Below are positions 22,118 through 36,500 of a DNA stretch of 64,000 nt, piece after piece. Location: the NCBI GenBank assembly GCA_036346255.1, contig CM070619.1:27534342-27598341 (forward strand), given 5' to 3'. The number at the start of each line of letters is the position of its first letter. Position 1 is the first letter of the stretch. The DNA is from Ampelocalamus luodianensis (Eukaryota; Streptophyta; Magnoliopsida; Poales; Poaceae). The translations under genes and the position numbers were made by a program. Below the pieces are notes generated by a model that saw only the letters and a list, made by a program, of their open reading frames with translations, did not search any database and had not been told where the DNA came from.

Positions 22118-24611
22118 GGGTGCACCAATGTACCCACAAGATAGACCGCCTTTCCACCAGCCACGGTTAGCACACTTCCTTTGGTATGCAGGCATGGCTA
22201 AGTCTAACAAGACGCTTTCCAATGGACGATGCTAATTAAGAGCCGCAACCCACGGGAGAAGGACACATTAGACAGCCTAACCGGTCTGCTAATGCTCCCC
22301 TCCAAACACCACAAACACACACACACACAGGAACACACCCACCGACCAGCTCATAATTAACACCTCCCAAAGTACTTAGTCAAGAGAGGTTCCATATCCC
22401 CCTCGCATGGTTAGCACGCAATAATTGCTTGGATCAATGGCACAAGTAACTCGGCCCTTAGGGACTTAGGCACCATTCCAATCACACCCAACAGATCACC
22501 CAACATACCATTGTGCCCAAGCCAAGATATAATTTTTGTTTTCAGTTTTTGATTTGCAAATTGGTAAAACACAAGGGTTGGATACAATGGAATAATAATA
22601 GCAGTAGTGTGATCAAGATCACCGACTAAGTCGATGATCGCCCAATACTACCGATAACTAGGCATGACTAAGCAATATTTATTCGAAATCTACTAAGTGA
22701 CAAGAGCTCATCCAACGAACTCTAATCACAGCAAATAACCTAGGCTTAGGTAGTAGAGGATATTGATTTACCTACAGATTATGCAACTAGGGATTAACTA
22801 ATCAATTTAACAACCAAATAGCAATGCATACATACAGTTTAAACAAAGTATTAGACTTTAAAAGTAATGGGATTGAATGGGAAATGATCAAACCGCTTGC
22901 CTTCTTGTCGTTGCTCAAATGGTTGCGGAGGGTCGTTCTCTGGTTACCGCAAATATCGAATCCTAAGCGAAAGAGCGAAAACAACCAATAAGACGAGCAA
23001 CACTTAAACAAAAGAGCAAGCAAAAATTATCCAAATGCGATTTAAATTTATACACAAGGTAGAATACGAATATACCTAGACATAGGAACTGAAAACCTAA
23101 TTTGGATTTGTGGTGCAAAAGATATTCTCTAAAAACCTATTTTCGCCATAATTAGCAATCAGAGCAAAACATTTTCTAAAAAGATTTTGAAGCTGAAATT
23201 TTTATGGTAGCTACCTTCTGGTATAGTGACGACCATATAAAATTTCAGGTCATTTGGAGTTATATTGAAAGAGTTATGATTTGTCTAAATTGTTTAGGGT
23301 ATTAAACTAAAATATGATCCTTATGATTTCTAAAAACAGTAAAATTTGTGAAACCAATTTTCCTAGCAAATACACTATCAGTGGTAGCTAATCCAATTGG
23401 ATTCATACAAAAATGATCTATAGATTAAAAGTTATGCATTTTACAAATTTGCTAAAGTTCTGAAAAACAGTATTAAGTTCACTTGTTTACTATTTTTGAA
23501 AATGGTTTTCCAGGTTTTATCATGGTCTCTAGTTATTTTTCTATCTAAGTTCAAGTTATAAGGAAGCTAACAAAATTGGAATCATCTAATTTGGAGCTAA
23601 AATGACAAAGATATGAAAACGTGGAGACACTAACATTTTTCTGTTTTGAGACTTGGCCAAAACCGAAAGTTTTCTAACTCATAACGACGTGGACGACTCA
23701 GGGCCCTTGAGATCAGATCAGAAGGCCACCCGAGAGCCACGTCGCGCATGACCCGGCACAGTTCGCCCGACAACAGAGCCGTGCCGCGGCCGAGATCGCC
23801 GGGCGCGTCGCCGGCGAGGGAGCTCCAGGCGGCGCCGGATTAAGGCTAAAATGGATACCCACGGCTATTCCGCATCTGCCGGCACCGGTGGCGAGGCAGG
23901 AGACGGCCTGACGCGGCGGCGCGACGGCGAGGGGCGGAGGGCGTGTTACGGCCGAAAACGGCAACGCCACTGAGGCTAATCCCCGCGCGAACGAGTGACG
24001 GCTAAAGCTACTTCAGGGTCATACGATCTCAACGGCATGATCCGGCTACCAGAAGGTCGAGAGTCTCGCGGCGACCATGGAGCACGGCGGCGCGACCGAG
24101 AAGGGGGCTACGGCTACAGGGCAGCAAAAGCGAAAAGCGGAGGTGCTTAAGCTCACCAGGGGTTCACTGGAGATGACGACGGGGTTGGGGAGGACGGAGA
24201 ATGAACGGAGCAGCCCGGCGACGGCGTCGAGCGGAGGCGTCGGGCTCGGCGGCGGCAGCCCCTCGTGGACCAAACCAGCACCAATGAGTGATCCAGAGAG
24301 GTTCAGAGGGGGCAGGCAGTGCTCACGGCGAAAGGAATCAGATGGAGGTTCGCCGGAGAAGGAGAAGCGGCGGAAATGGCGACGGCGGCCGACTTTGGGG
24401 AAGATGACCGCGCAGCACCACGGTGAGGGAGGTCGCAAAATGGGCGCGCTCCTCGCTCCTGTGGTGTGAGGCTCCCGTGACGTGGCCGAGAAGGAGCGAG
24501 AACCACCGAGTAGCTAGAACGGCGGTGAGGTCTTTTCGGCCGGGCGGAGCTCGGGTTTGCTCGCGTTTGAGTGGAGGAAGGAGAAAGGGGAGCACGGGAG
24601 GGTGGGTGAAG

Positions 24612-24619
24612 CTTATAAG
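24612..24619 (-). promoter_or_regulatory. TATA-like element of LTR1 of B
   Basis: CTTATAAG, palindromic. The same GAAGCTTATAAGG context lies in LTR2 (46971-46983) and LTR3 (56081-56093). In element orientation it is about 720 bp into the LTR, a reasonable U3 promoter position. Confidence 0.5.
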
Positions 24620-25337
24620 GAGGTGGAGGAGGTCCGGGCGCCACTGGGTAGCCGTTGGCGGGTTGTTGAGTCTGCCGACGCGCACGCGCGCGCGACATCG
24701 AGCGGTGGGTGGGCAACGGAAGAAGAAGACCACACAGAAGCGCGCACAAGCAGCGCGAGCCAGCAAAAGTGCGGTCGGTGGGGACGCAGCGCGGTCGAGC
24801 CAACTCGCCGAGTCGGACTCGAGTTCGAGCTCGATCGGGTGAACGAGACTAGACCGATTTAATTTGAATTTTGTGTTGAAAATTTGAGGATTTAATTGGA
24901 GGGCCAAATGAACTCCAAATTTGATGAAATTTTAATCAAGCTAAGTAGTTAGATGATTGAACTCCCTAAAACTTTAAGAAGTTTTTATGCATTATATTTT
25001 ATGTTAAAACTTCCGTATGATAAACTAGGGTTTGACCAATTGAAATGTTGGTTTGACCTGCCCCCAAAATCATTCAAATAATTTCTAAAAATCATGAAAT
25101 AATTTAGGGGCGTTACCAAGCAACCTTAGAACCAAGGAAAATTATTTCCAAGGGTTTAACAAAAGATTTGACCAAGGAGGTGGTCGACTTGATAAACGAG
25201 GCTTTTGACTTTGAATTTTCCAAAATTCTTTTTACAAGAATTTTCAGAAAAGTTCAAAAGCACAAGGATGTAATAAAAGTTTTAATTTACCCTCAATTTC
25301 TTACATTTGAAACACAAGCCAAAATGGGGTTGTTACA

Positions 25338-28300
25338 AACCTCCCCCCTTACAAAAATCTCGTCCCGAGATTTGGTTCACTCGGAAAAGAAGGAGGGGTA
25401 GTCTGCACGAAGACGATCTTCTCGCTCCCAAGTAGCCTCATCCTCGGAATGGTTTGACCACCGAACTTTAAGGAACTTGATGGTCTTGTTCCTGGTTCTT
25501 CGCTCAGCCTCCTCGAGTATGCGAACAGGTGCTCGCATGAGGTCAATTCTTCCGAACATCCGTGGTTTCCAACGGAGCTTCCTCTGTTGGAACACGGAGG
25601 CACTTCTTTAGCTGGGACACATGGAAAACATCATGTACCCCCGCAAGTGCGGCAGGCAACTCCAACTTGTAGGCGACAGCTCCCTTCTTCTCGATAATAC
25701 GGTATGGACCGACATATCGAGGAGCTAACTTGCCCTTGACACCAAAACGCTGGTGACCTTTCAGAGGAGAAACCTTGAGATAAACGAAGTCATTGGGCTC
25801 AAAGCTCAACTCACGACGACGGCGGTCCGCATAGCTCTTTTGCTCGGATTGAGCCGTGCGTGGCGATCACGAATGAGTCGGACTTGACCTCGGCCTCATT
25901 AATCGAGTCCGCCAAGGAAAGGTCTTTCACCGGTTTCGACCAGTTCAACGGGTCCTACACTTTCTCCCGTATAAGGCCTCAAATGGTGCCATGCCGAGAC
26001 CGGCCGGAAGTCGTTGTTATAAGAAAACTCGCGAATGGCAAGCACTTCTCCCAATGCTTCCCAAAGGAAAGGACACAAGCTCGAAGCATGTCCTCCAAAA
26101 CTTGGTTGACCTCTCGGCCCGACCATCCGCTTGGGGTGATATGTTTGGCCGAAGAAAGACGAGTTCCCATAGCTTCTTGCAAGCTATGCGAAGCTAGGAA
26201 GTGAAGATGGAACCACGATCGTAAATGATCGTCTTCGCATGCACCATGCAAGCTCACGATCCCGGCGATATAGAGCTCCGCAAGGTGACCGCACGAATCT
26301 TGATCTTGAGTAGAAGAAAGTGTGCCACTTTCGCCAACCGTCAATGATAACCCAAATGGCATCATTGCCCTCGGTGACTGGGTAGGCCGTGATAAAATCC
26401 ATCCCGACCAATCCCACTTCCATTCCGAATGGGCAAGGGTCAAGCAATCCACCGACGCCGATGCTCGGCCTTGACACGACGACACACGCCGCACTCGGCA
26501 ACGAATCTTGCGATCTCCCTCTTCATTCGGTCCACCAAAACCTCGCGAAGATCCCGTACATCTTCGTGGCCCGGATGAATGGATAACGGAGAATCGTGGG
26601 CTTCGCGGAGGATCAAATCCGCAACTCCATGTCCTTTGGAACCACGAGGCGTTGCCGAACCTCACGACACCAAGCTCATCTACGTAAAAGCACTTGGTCG
26701 TTCCATTTTTGACATTTTCCTTGATGCGTTCACTCCAACATCCGATCGCTAAGGCACTGATTCGATCCACCAAGGTTGGTGTACAACCAAGGCAATGAGG
26801 GAACCATGCTCAACCAAACCCAAGTTGAGACGCTGAAACTCCTCCAGCAGAGGGGGCTGAGGCTCTTGGAGCAACAATGCATTGCAATGCGCTTTGCGAC
26901 TAAGCGCATCCGCAACGACATTGGCCTTGCCCGGATGGTAGTGAATACCCATGTCATAATCCTTGATCAACTCCAACCATCTCCTTTGCCTGAGGTTCAG
27001 ATCTGGTTGGGTGAACAAATACTTTAAGCTTTTGTGATCCGAATACACTTCACAACGATTACCGATTAGGTAATGTCGCCAGATCTTAAGTGCATGAATC
27101 ACAGCGGCCAACTCCAAGTCATGGGTAGGATAGTTGAGTTCATGAGGTCTCAATTATCATGATGCATAGGCCACTACCTTGCCTTCTTGCATAAGGACAC
27201 AACCGAAGCCTCGACGAGAAGCGTCACAAAAGATATCGAAGCTTCGACGGACATCAGGGAGAACAAGAACGGGAGCGGTGGTCAATCGCTGCTTAAGTTC
27301 TTGGAAACTTTCCTCACAATCAGCGGACCACGAGAACTTCTTGTCCTTCTTTAGCAACCCCGTCATCGGCTTCGCTATCTTGGAGAAGTTCTCGATAAAG
27401 CGACGATAGTATCCCGCTAAACCAAGAAAACTCCGAACTTCGATGACCGAAGGGTCGACTCAGAAAGCACGCCGATCTTGCTAGGATCTACGCCACGCCT
27501 CCCGCCGAAAGAATATGGCCCAAGAAGGCTACTTCCTTCAACCGTAACGCCGCACTTGTCGAACTTCGCGATACAAACCGGTGCTCACGGCTTGCCCAAC
27601 ACAAGCCTCGGATGCTCGGCGTGTTCCTCATCGCCCGGGAGTAGATAAGGATATCATCGATGAAGACCACAACGAACCTATCCAAATACTCCATGAACAC
27701 CGAATTCATGAGGTTCATGAACAAGGCCGAGCATTGGTTGCCGAACGACATGACGGTATACTCGCATGCCATAACGAGTAGAAAGCCGCCTTTGGAATAT
27801 CCTTAGGTCGAATCCGAACTCGATGATATCCCACTCTCGATTAATCTTGGAGAAAACTCGAGCTCCAGTTAATTGATCGAAGAGATCGCCGACACGGGCA
27901 AAGGGTACTTGTTCTTACCGCTACTTCATTAAGTGGACGGTAATCAACGACATGCGCAGCTGCCTTGTCCTTTTTCGACAAAGATTGCCGAGCATCCCCA
28001 AGGAGATGAGCTAGGCGGATGAAACCCTTCTCTTGAAGCTCACCCACCGCTTCTTCAACTCTACCAACTCGACCGGGTCCATTCGGTGAAGGCCTCTTGG
28101 AAATCGGGCGTACGGAACCAACTCAATGACAAACTCGAGGTCTCGAATCTGGTGGCATCCCCGAAGGTCGTCTGAAAGACATCAACAAAGTCACATACCA
28201 CCGACTTCACTAATATCTAGAGCTGGCTTCGCCTGCGCGAAGAGATGCGGACCGCAGCCTTTGGCTAAAAGCGAACCCGCCGCCGTAAGGATCGTGAGGT

Positions 28301-28575
28301 AGATGAGCCTCCTAGCGCAATCAATTTGTCCCATGTGCCGAGACAACCAATCCATGCCTAGGATTACATCTAAGCTCGCCGACTAAAGGAGGATAAGGTT
28401 TGCCAAGAATCCTACCCTTCTATCTCAACAGGACATCCCTACACTCGCACTCACTATCAACTCCGAACCGGAGAGCGAATGAGCAAAGTGGGACCAACAA
28501 TGGAGTAAAAAGAAGACCTCCCACAAGCAAAGAAAAGACTCGAAACAAATGAATGAGATGCGCTGAATCAAACAA
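25338..28575 (-). pseudogene. Element B internal 1: pol, heavily frameshifted
   Basis: On the minus strand, from right to left: reverse transcriptase pieces (FVVVFIDDILIYS near 27650-27690), RNase H (27366-26749: VLVLPDVRRSFDIFCDAS, GFGCVLMQEG, LKIWRHYLIGNRCEVYSDHK), integrase (MDFITAYPVTEGNDAIWVIID near 26380) and the C-terminal part (GKLAPRYVGPYRIIEKKGA, then VRWSNHSEDEATWERED, chromodomain-like). Frames change many times through 1-2 base differences, so no complete product is possible as written. Several breaks fall at CTG/CAG and may be sequence errors. Confidence 0.85.
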
Positions 28576-29660
28576 AATCAGAGCAGTGGAAAGAGTTAAC
28601 CGAAAGGGTACCCAACACGACGCCGGTGCCTCTCGTGCCTCCTCCGCGGAGATGAAGTTGACGCGCCACTACCCATGCCTTGGGTAGCGGGGACAACCTT
28701 CTGATCCTCGGGAGGACCACCTCCCTGCCCGCGTCCTCCATTAGGACGAGGGGCTGCTCTAGTCCTGTTAGGGCAAGTATTTGCATAATGCCCTTTCGTT
28801 GCATGAAAAGCAGTGACCCGGCGGCCGGATTGCGGGGCCACTGGCTGGTTCGCAGCGACACGGATCGGGCACGGCTCGCGAGGGCGAGGAGTCTGGTGCC
28901 GGCCTCGGTGGTAGTGAAGCCACGCAACGGGCCCGGGCAGGCCCGACACGATGACGGAGAGCCGGCTGTGCGCATCGCGGGCCTCCCACTTGCGCTGTGG
29001 GACTCGCCCGCGCTTTCGCTTTGTGCTCAGCAACAATGGCCTTGTCCACCAAGGCCCGAAAGTCGCAAAGTCCACAATGGAGAGCTTGTCTTGCCTCATC
29101 GGTGGCCACCTCGATGGAGCATAACGAGCCAAGTGGTTGAACTCGCATGTACTCCATCACCGACTTACGCCCTTGCTTGAGCGCGAAACTCCTTCTTCTT
29201 CAGCTTCATCAAGCCGGCAGGATGTGAGCTCGACGGAACGCCGTCCGAACTCATCCCAAGAGACGGTGTGGCCGCGGCTGCATGGCAAGAAGTTCTCCCA
29301 CCAGAGAGTGCCGCTGAAGCCGATGGGAGGCAAAGAGTGCCCGCCCCGGTCCAGCATCGAGCAACGCCGAGCTTACGCCAACTCCGACGCAGCCGCCATC
29401 CGCGCCCAATGGGTCCTCGACTGAGAATGGGGCCGAGTGCGAAGAAACTCGCCAAACCCCACGAGATCGATGTCGCCCCCCGCCGGATCCCGAGGCACCG
29501 GTCGGGCGGAGGTGTTGCGCGCACAACATCCAGCAGACCCTCCGCCCTCCGAACGGTTGCGCTCGACCAAGAAGGACTCACCATGGCCTGAGGAGGCGGA
29601 GCTCCTCATCCAAACCAGTCGCGACCATGGCCGCTACGAGTACCTCCCACCATCCCGGTT
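28576..29660 (-). pseudogene. Element B internal 1: gag, broken
   Basis: Gag pieces are readable in several frames: FRALVDKAIVAEHKAKA (capsid region) and a damaged zinc knuckle (CFSCNERALCKYLP) whose spacing is lost through a small deletion relative to internal 2. The region 29661-30408 is the untranslated leader, with no gene seen. Confidence 0.75.
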
Positions 29661-30408
29661 CAAGAAATTTAGGTTAGAACCCAAAGCACTAATACTAGAA
29701 GTTGATGAAAGCTAAAAGCTAACGATTAGGGAATGAGATATCACCCCGACCAAAGCCAAGAACAACGAGTAAACAAACTTTAAATGTTTCCAAAGAAGCT
29801 CCAAAACAGCAAGGAAACTCCAAACCAAGCTCAACTTCTCAATACCATTAACCCGTATTGAATGAACGAGTAATAGTGTGAGAAGATAAAAATTTCAGCA
29901 CACTACAACAAGTCTAACACTACTCGAGAGCAAGGTTAACTCAGTGAAATAGGTGTTAGATACTTAGCTAACTAGTATCACATCTTACCCTTTTATTTCC
30001 ACAAGTTTTAGTTGATTAACCTCTCATTTTCTACCCTATTTAGAACCTTTGAGCCTACTGTCCGGAAACTGAATGATCGCTGTCCAGATTTTGCATCCAA
30101 GCATCCTAGCCGAAATCTTCAACCTCGGAAGCTTCAAAACCTTGTAGAGGGCAGCTAACACTTCAATTTGCCAAACTCATTGGTTCCCAAAACCCAATTT
30201 AAACGATAACACTATCTTTTAGAAGAAGATGAGAGGGAAACAATTTTTTTGAAACTCAATTTAGAGCAAGATGAGAGAAGAAAGCTAAGATAGGTAAGGA
30301 ATAAAATCTGAGAATTTCCTTAAGCTTTCATAAATTATTTGACTCTTTGAAATTAAGGTTTTCAAAATATTATAAGGACGATCAAGCTTGGGTTACTACG
30401 GTCGGAAT

Positions 30409-30421
30409 GACTTTGATACCA
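30409..30421 (-). other. Primer binding site of internal 1 of B, mutated
   Basis: On the minus strand TGGTATCAAAGTC, with two changes from TGGTATCAGAGCC. It borders LTR2. Confidence 0.75.
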
Positions 30422-30425
30422 ACTT

Positions 30426-33400
30426 TGTGAGGACCCCGGTTTATTCGGTTTGTACTGCTTAACCATCCACTTGGTCCTAGCAGCACAAATCAAATAAACT
30501 AAGCCTCGAGATATGTATACTTCCTGCACTGCAGATACACACCTGCTACAAAATCATGCATCAATTCCATTCATACACATAGAGCCAAGCAAAGCAACAA
30601 TCAAAGACATAGATAAAATAAAGAGAGTTATTACAAAAGAGAGGCCGACTGCCCAATAACACATAAGTAACTAATTTAAACAATGAAGCCAAATGGCCAT
30701 AAGATGGCGATAAACAAAAGCCAATCGGTGTGCCTTTACCCACAAGGCAACCAACCGACCGCCAAGCTAATCGTCCCAAACAACACAAGAACACACTCAC
30801 AAAAGTGAGGCCCTTGGGGCTCACCTTTTCCTCTGCAACAATTAATATTATTAAAGCAGATGAGTACAAAACTTGTTTTTGTACTGCAAGACCGACGTGT
30901 GAGATAATGTAACTATAATTAACTACATGCAAGCTTTATTTAAGTGGATGAGGCTCGACTTATTTTCAAAGATAAAGCAAGTTTCCATTTGCAATAAGGT
31001 AATAGATTCAAGGCAAGTTTGCAATTAACTTTTATTGTTCAAATAAAGAGAGACAATAATAACAATAGATAGAGAACAACACCAACCTAGAAGTTACTAA
31101 CCCATAGTCACCACAACAATAGCATGAAGTACCCCTTCATACCACCCATGTCAAGTTTAAGTTTTTAAAAGGTTGTAGTCTAGTTCTTATGGAAATAACC
31201 AAGCGTGTCCATAACCTAGACGAGGCTATTCGAATAGTTTTAACACTGCAGGGTGCACCAATGTACCCACACGATAGACCGCCTTTCCACCACCACGGTT
31301 AGCACACTTCCTTTGGTATGCGGGCATGGCTAAGTCTAACAAGACGCTTCCAATGGACGATGCTAATTAAGAGCCGAACTCCACGGAGAAGGACACATTA
31401 GACAGCCTAACCGCCCGCTAATGCCCTCCAAACACCACAAACACACACACACAGAACACACCCACCGACCAGCTCATAATTAACACCTCCCAAAGTACTT
31501 AGTCAAGAGAGGTTCCATATCCTCTCGTGGTTAGCACGCACAATTGCTTGGATCAATGGCACAAGTAACTCGGTCCTTAGGGACTTAGGCACCATTCCAA
31601 TCACACCCAACAGATCACCCAACATACCATTGTGCCCAAGCCAAGATATAATTTTTGTTTTCAGCTTTTGATTTGCAAATTGGTAAAACACAAGGGTTGG
31701 ATACAATGGAATAATAATAGCAAGAGGTGATCAAGATCACCGACTAAGTCGATGATCGCCAATACTACCGATAACTAGGCATGGCTAAGCAATATTTATT
31801 CGAATCTACTAAGTGACAAGAGCTCATCCAACGAACTCTAATCACAGCAAATAACCTAGGCTTAGGTAGTAGAGGATATTGATTTACCTACGATTATGCA
31901 ATTAGGATTAACTAATCAATTTAACAACCAAATAGCAATGCATACATACAGTTTAAACAAAGTATTAGACTTTAAAAGTAATGGGATTGAATGGGAAATG
32001 ATCAAACTGCTTGCCTTCTTGCTGTTGCTCAAATGGTTGCGGAGGGTCGCTCTGGGGTTACCGCAAATATCGAATCCTAAGCTTAAAGAGCGAAACAACC
32101 AATAAGACGAGCAACACTTAAACAAAAGAGCAAGAAAAAATTATCCAAATGCGACGAAATTTATACACAAGGTAGAATACGAATATACCTAGACATAGGA
32201 ACTGGAAAAACCTAATTTGGATTTGTGGTGCAAAAGATATTCTCTAAAAACCTATTTTCGACCATAATTAGCACTGTAGCAAAAACATTTTCTAGAAAGA
32301 TTTTGAAGCTGAAATTTTTATGGTAGCTACCTACTGGTATAGTGATGAGGCATATAAAATTTCAGGTCATTTGGAGTTATATTGAAAGAGTTATGATTTG
32401 TCTAAATTGTTTAGGGTATTAAACTAAAATATGATCCTTATGATTTCTAAAAACAGTAAAATTTGTGAAACCAATTTTCCTAGCAAATACACTATCAGTG
32501 GTAGCTAATCCAATTGGATTCATAAAAAAATGATCTATAGATTAAAAGTTATGTATTTTACAAGTTTGCTAAAGTTCTGAAAAACAGTAATAAGTTCACT
32601 TGTTTACTATTTTTGAAAATGGTTTTCCAGGTTTTATCATGGTCTCTAGTTATTTTTCTATTTAAGTTCAAGTTATAAGGAAGCTAACAAAATTGGAATC
32701 ATCTAATTTGGAGCTAAAATGAGAAAGATATGAAAACGTGAAGACACTAACATTTTTCTGTTTTGAGACTTGGCCAAAACCGAAAGTTTTCTAACTCATA
32801 ACGACGTGGACGACTCAGGGCCCTTGACATCAGATCAGACGGCCACCCGAGAGCCACGTCGCGCATGACCCGGCACAGTTCGCCCGACAACAGAGCCGTG
32901 CCGCGGCCAAGATCGCCGGGCGCGTCGCCGGCGAGGGAGCTCAGCGGCGCGGACAGGCTAAATGGATACCCACGGCTATTCCGCATCTGCCGGCACCGGT
33001 GGCGAGGCAGGAGATGGCCTGACGCGGCGGCGCGACGGCGAGGGGCGGAGGGCGTGTTACTGCCGTAAACGGCAACGCCACTGAGGCTAATCCCCGCGCG
33101 AACGAGTGACGGCTAAAGCTACTTCAGGGTCATACAATCTCAACGGCATGATCCGGGGCTACCGGGAAGGCCGGAGAGTCGGCGGCGACCATGGAGCACG
33201 GCGGCGCGACCGAGAAGGGGGCTATGGCTACAGGGCAGCAAAAGCGAAAAGCGGAGGTGCTTAAGCTCACCAGGGGTTCACTTGAGATGACGACGGGGTT
33301 GGGGAGGACGGAGAATGAACGGAGCAGCCCGGCGACGGCGGCGAGCGGAGGCGCAATCGGGCTCATCGCGGCGGCTCCTCGTGGACCAAACCAGCACCAA

Positions 33401-33501
33401 TGAGTGATCCGAGAGGTTCGAGGGGGCAGCGGTGCTCACGGCGAAAGGAATCGATGGAGGTTCACGAGAAGGAGAAGCGCGAAATGGCGACGACGGCCGA
33501 T
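30426..33501 (-). repeat. LTR2 of element B, first part
   Basis: Starts TGTGAGGACCCCGG, as LTR1 does; it is broken near CCGAT (33497-33501) by element C and resumes at 46751. Confidence 0.9.
31226..31237. repeat. CTATTCGAATAG palindrome in LTR2 of B
   Basis: Perfect 12-bp palindrome in the same conserved GACGAGG context as in LTR1 and LTR3. Confidence 0.7.
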
Positions 33502-36500
33502 CGTGAGGACCCCAATTTATTTGGCTTGTAATGCTTAACCAACCACCGGTCCTAGCATCACAAATCAAATAATCGATCTCGAGATATGTATACTTCCTGT
33601 AAAGCAAAGATACACACCTCGGTACAAAATTAGACATCAACTCCATTCCAAACATAGAGTCCAAACACTACACTACCAAACGGAAGATAAACAAATAGTA
33701 GAGTTATTATGCATAAAGGCCGATGTGCCAAGGTACACAAATAAACAAGAACGACAAATGAAGCAAAAGTGCCATAAGATGGCTATAAACAAAGCCAATC
33801 GGTGTGCCTTCAACCCACAAGGCATCCGACCGACCGCCAAGTCTAGTCGCCCACGAAACGGCAACACACTCACGTATGAGGCCCTTGGGGCTCACCTTCT
33901 TCCTCTCGCAACAAAACATTAAGCAAAGCACCGAGTACAAAGATTGTCTTTGTACCCGCAAGATCGACGTGTGAACTAGCGCACTGCTCATATGCTACAT
34001 GCAGCTTGTTTGGTGGAGGCCATATGTTTTATTTGCATAAAGCCAATTTTCATTTGCAATAAGGTGATACAGCTTTAAAGGCAAGTTTGCAATTCATTTT
34101 AAGATTAAAATAACAAAGAAGGATATTAATAACAAAAGCGAAAGATAAACCACCTAGAAGTGACTATCCCAATAGTCACCATTAACAATAGCACGAATCC
34201 CGCATTCGCATCACCCATCAAGTTTTAATTTAAATGTTGTAGTCTAACTCTCGATAAGCTTACCCAAGCGTGTCCATCACCTAGGACGAGGCTATTCGAA
34301 TAGTTTTTAACCCCGCAGGGTGTACCACTGCATCCACACTTCGCATCGCCTTTAAGCCAAAGCACACTCCAAGGTATGCCGCACAACTAAGTCCTACGAG
34401 ACTTTTTCCAATATTGTGTATTAACTACGAGCCGCTCGTATGGATAGAAATCCATACGCTACATGGTAAAGCTGAAAAGACAACTACCCACTCAGATAAA
34501 GCTTTTCGACAACTACCATGCTCCCACCTCCATCCTCCCGCGACCTCCGCGACCCGAGCCAATACACGCCAAAGTACTAGGTCAAGAGAGGTCCCATACC
34601 TCTAGTGTGGTTAGCACGAAATGCTCGGATAATGTAAACTCACAAGATGTTCGGTCCTTAATTGACCGGGCACCTTTCCACCACACCCAACAGATCACAC
34701 CAATCTTACCACAGTCTGCCTAAATCATTTTTGTTTTCAGTTTTAGTTTTGCAATTAAACATAGCAGAAATGCTGAAATATAAAGTTATAGAAAATTTTG
34801 TGTGATCAAGGTTACCGACTAAGTCGATAACCGCCCATTTCTACCGATACTAAGCATGTCTAAGCAATTTGACCGGATCTACTAAGTGACAAGAGATCAT
34901 CCAATGACCTCTAATCACAAAGAAATAACCTAGGCTCAGGTAGTAGAGATCAATATTTTGTCTACAGGATATGCAGCTACGGATTTAACTAATCAATTTA
35001 ACACAAATTAAGCGATGCATACATACAGTTGAAACAAAATATTAGACTTTAAAATACCGATAAACATGATCAAACCGCTTGTTCGTCGCCGTTGCTCAAT
35101 ATGTTGCGAGGATCGCTCGTGGTTGCCGCAAATATCAAGCCTAACGATTGAACAAATAACAGCGAAAAAGAACGAATAACACCGACAAAAACTCAAAAAT
35201 CAAATGCGAACACCAATTTACACAGAGGCTAGACCATCACAAAAAGGAGAAACAAAATAGCAGCTACAGAGACCCACTCACTTATTTGTCAAGTTAACCA
35301 CAAAATCACTCTTCTTATATGATTTAAACTTTCTACAGACTTTGATGGTGATTGTGTGCACATCTATTATTTAATCATCAAGTTAACACATCAAAAACAA
35401 CTAGTTTCTCTAACTCAACCATTATTAGCTGATATTACAGAACCTACAAAAAGCTATTGACAACACTAACCAGTCAAGTATCCAACTATGAGATGCTAAA
35501 CAAAATTCTAATTGAATTTAGGCTAGAATAAAATTCAGCTACTAACACACCTAAGTATCACATCATCATAAGAAAGGTTATCACAATTCGATGCTACTAC
35601 ACCAAATCTTAATGTACTGATAAAGCAAAAGTACAGAGACAATAACATGATCAGCTAACTATCCCTAATGATCAAACATGACAACAAGAGCTTTGAAACT
35701 TAAAGATACTAACTAAATGATTTCATGCTAACCTCTACAACAAAAGGGAGTCATCCAACACTAAACAAGGATCCAAAGCATGAGTATGAAACTAAAATCT
35801 AGTCACTGACAACAGAAACGACAACAGAAAAATTACAGAGAACAACACTAAAACTTTCAAACTCCCAAAACCAAAATGATCATGCATGAGAGTGAACTAA
35901 AGAACATTCCTAATCATGATTAGAGACTAAAGAACTGGTTTTGAAGGAGTGGGCCCCACTGTCAGACAAACAGAGAGGAACACAACAGAAGAACAGAGAG
36001 GATCGGCTGCTCTGGACCTGAAACTGCCGCCGGCGAAGGAGTGGCGGCGCGGGCTGTGCGACGGCCAAAATGGGTCGCCCAGAGGTTGCTGAAGCTAAGG
36101 GTGGTCGCGGGGCAGCCGGAGATGCACGGAGGTGGCGCGGACGGAGCACGCGGCGGCAGTTGGGGTGACAAGTGCGGCCGCACAGAGAGGAAGACAATGA
36201 AATTTAGCGCAAGATGGGCATCGTGAGTTACCAGAACTCACCGAATGACGCGAGCTCAAGAGGTCGCCGGAGATGGCCCGCGACGAGAGCCCACGGTGGC
36301 GCAAGGTGGTTAACGACTAAGGAACAACCCGAGCAAAAACAGAGAAAAGGGAGATGGAGATAGCTCGAGTGAGTGCACTAGATAGTCTTTGGTGCGAGCA
36401 ATTGCCCAAAGAACCAACTCACCGGAGATGAGGACGATAATCCCACTTTCGGCCGAAAAAGAGGGACACCAAAATTCAATGGCCCCCTGCGAGTGAAACT

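Larger units (their letters stand above)
21291..25337 (-). repeat. LTR1 of element B (outer 3' LTR)
   Basis: Starts TGTGAGGACCCCGG and ends GGTTGTTACA, followed by the polypurine tract (AACCTCCCCCCTTAC on the plus strand). It includes a short CA microsatellite near 22315-22329. Confidence 0.9.

Noticed and set aside
23713..24907. Long open frames in the GC-rich parts of B LTRs (and equivalents near 33,000, 46,800 and 55,600)
   Set aside because: Proline-, serine- and arginine-rich frames on both strands that change between LTR copies; they are composition effects, not conserved proteins.
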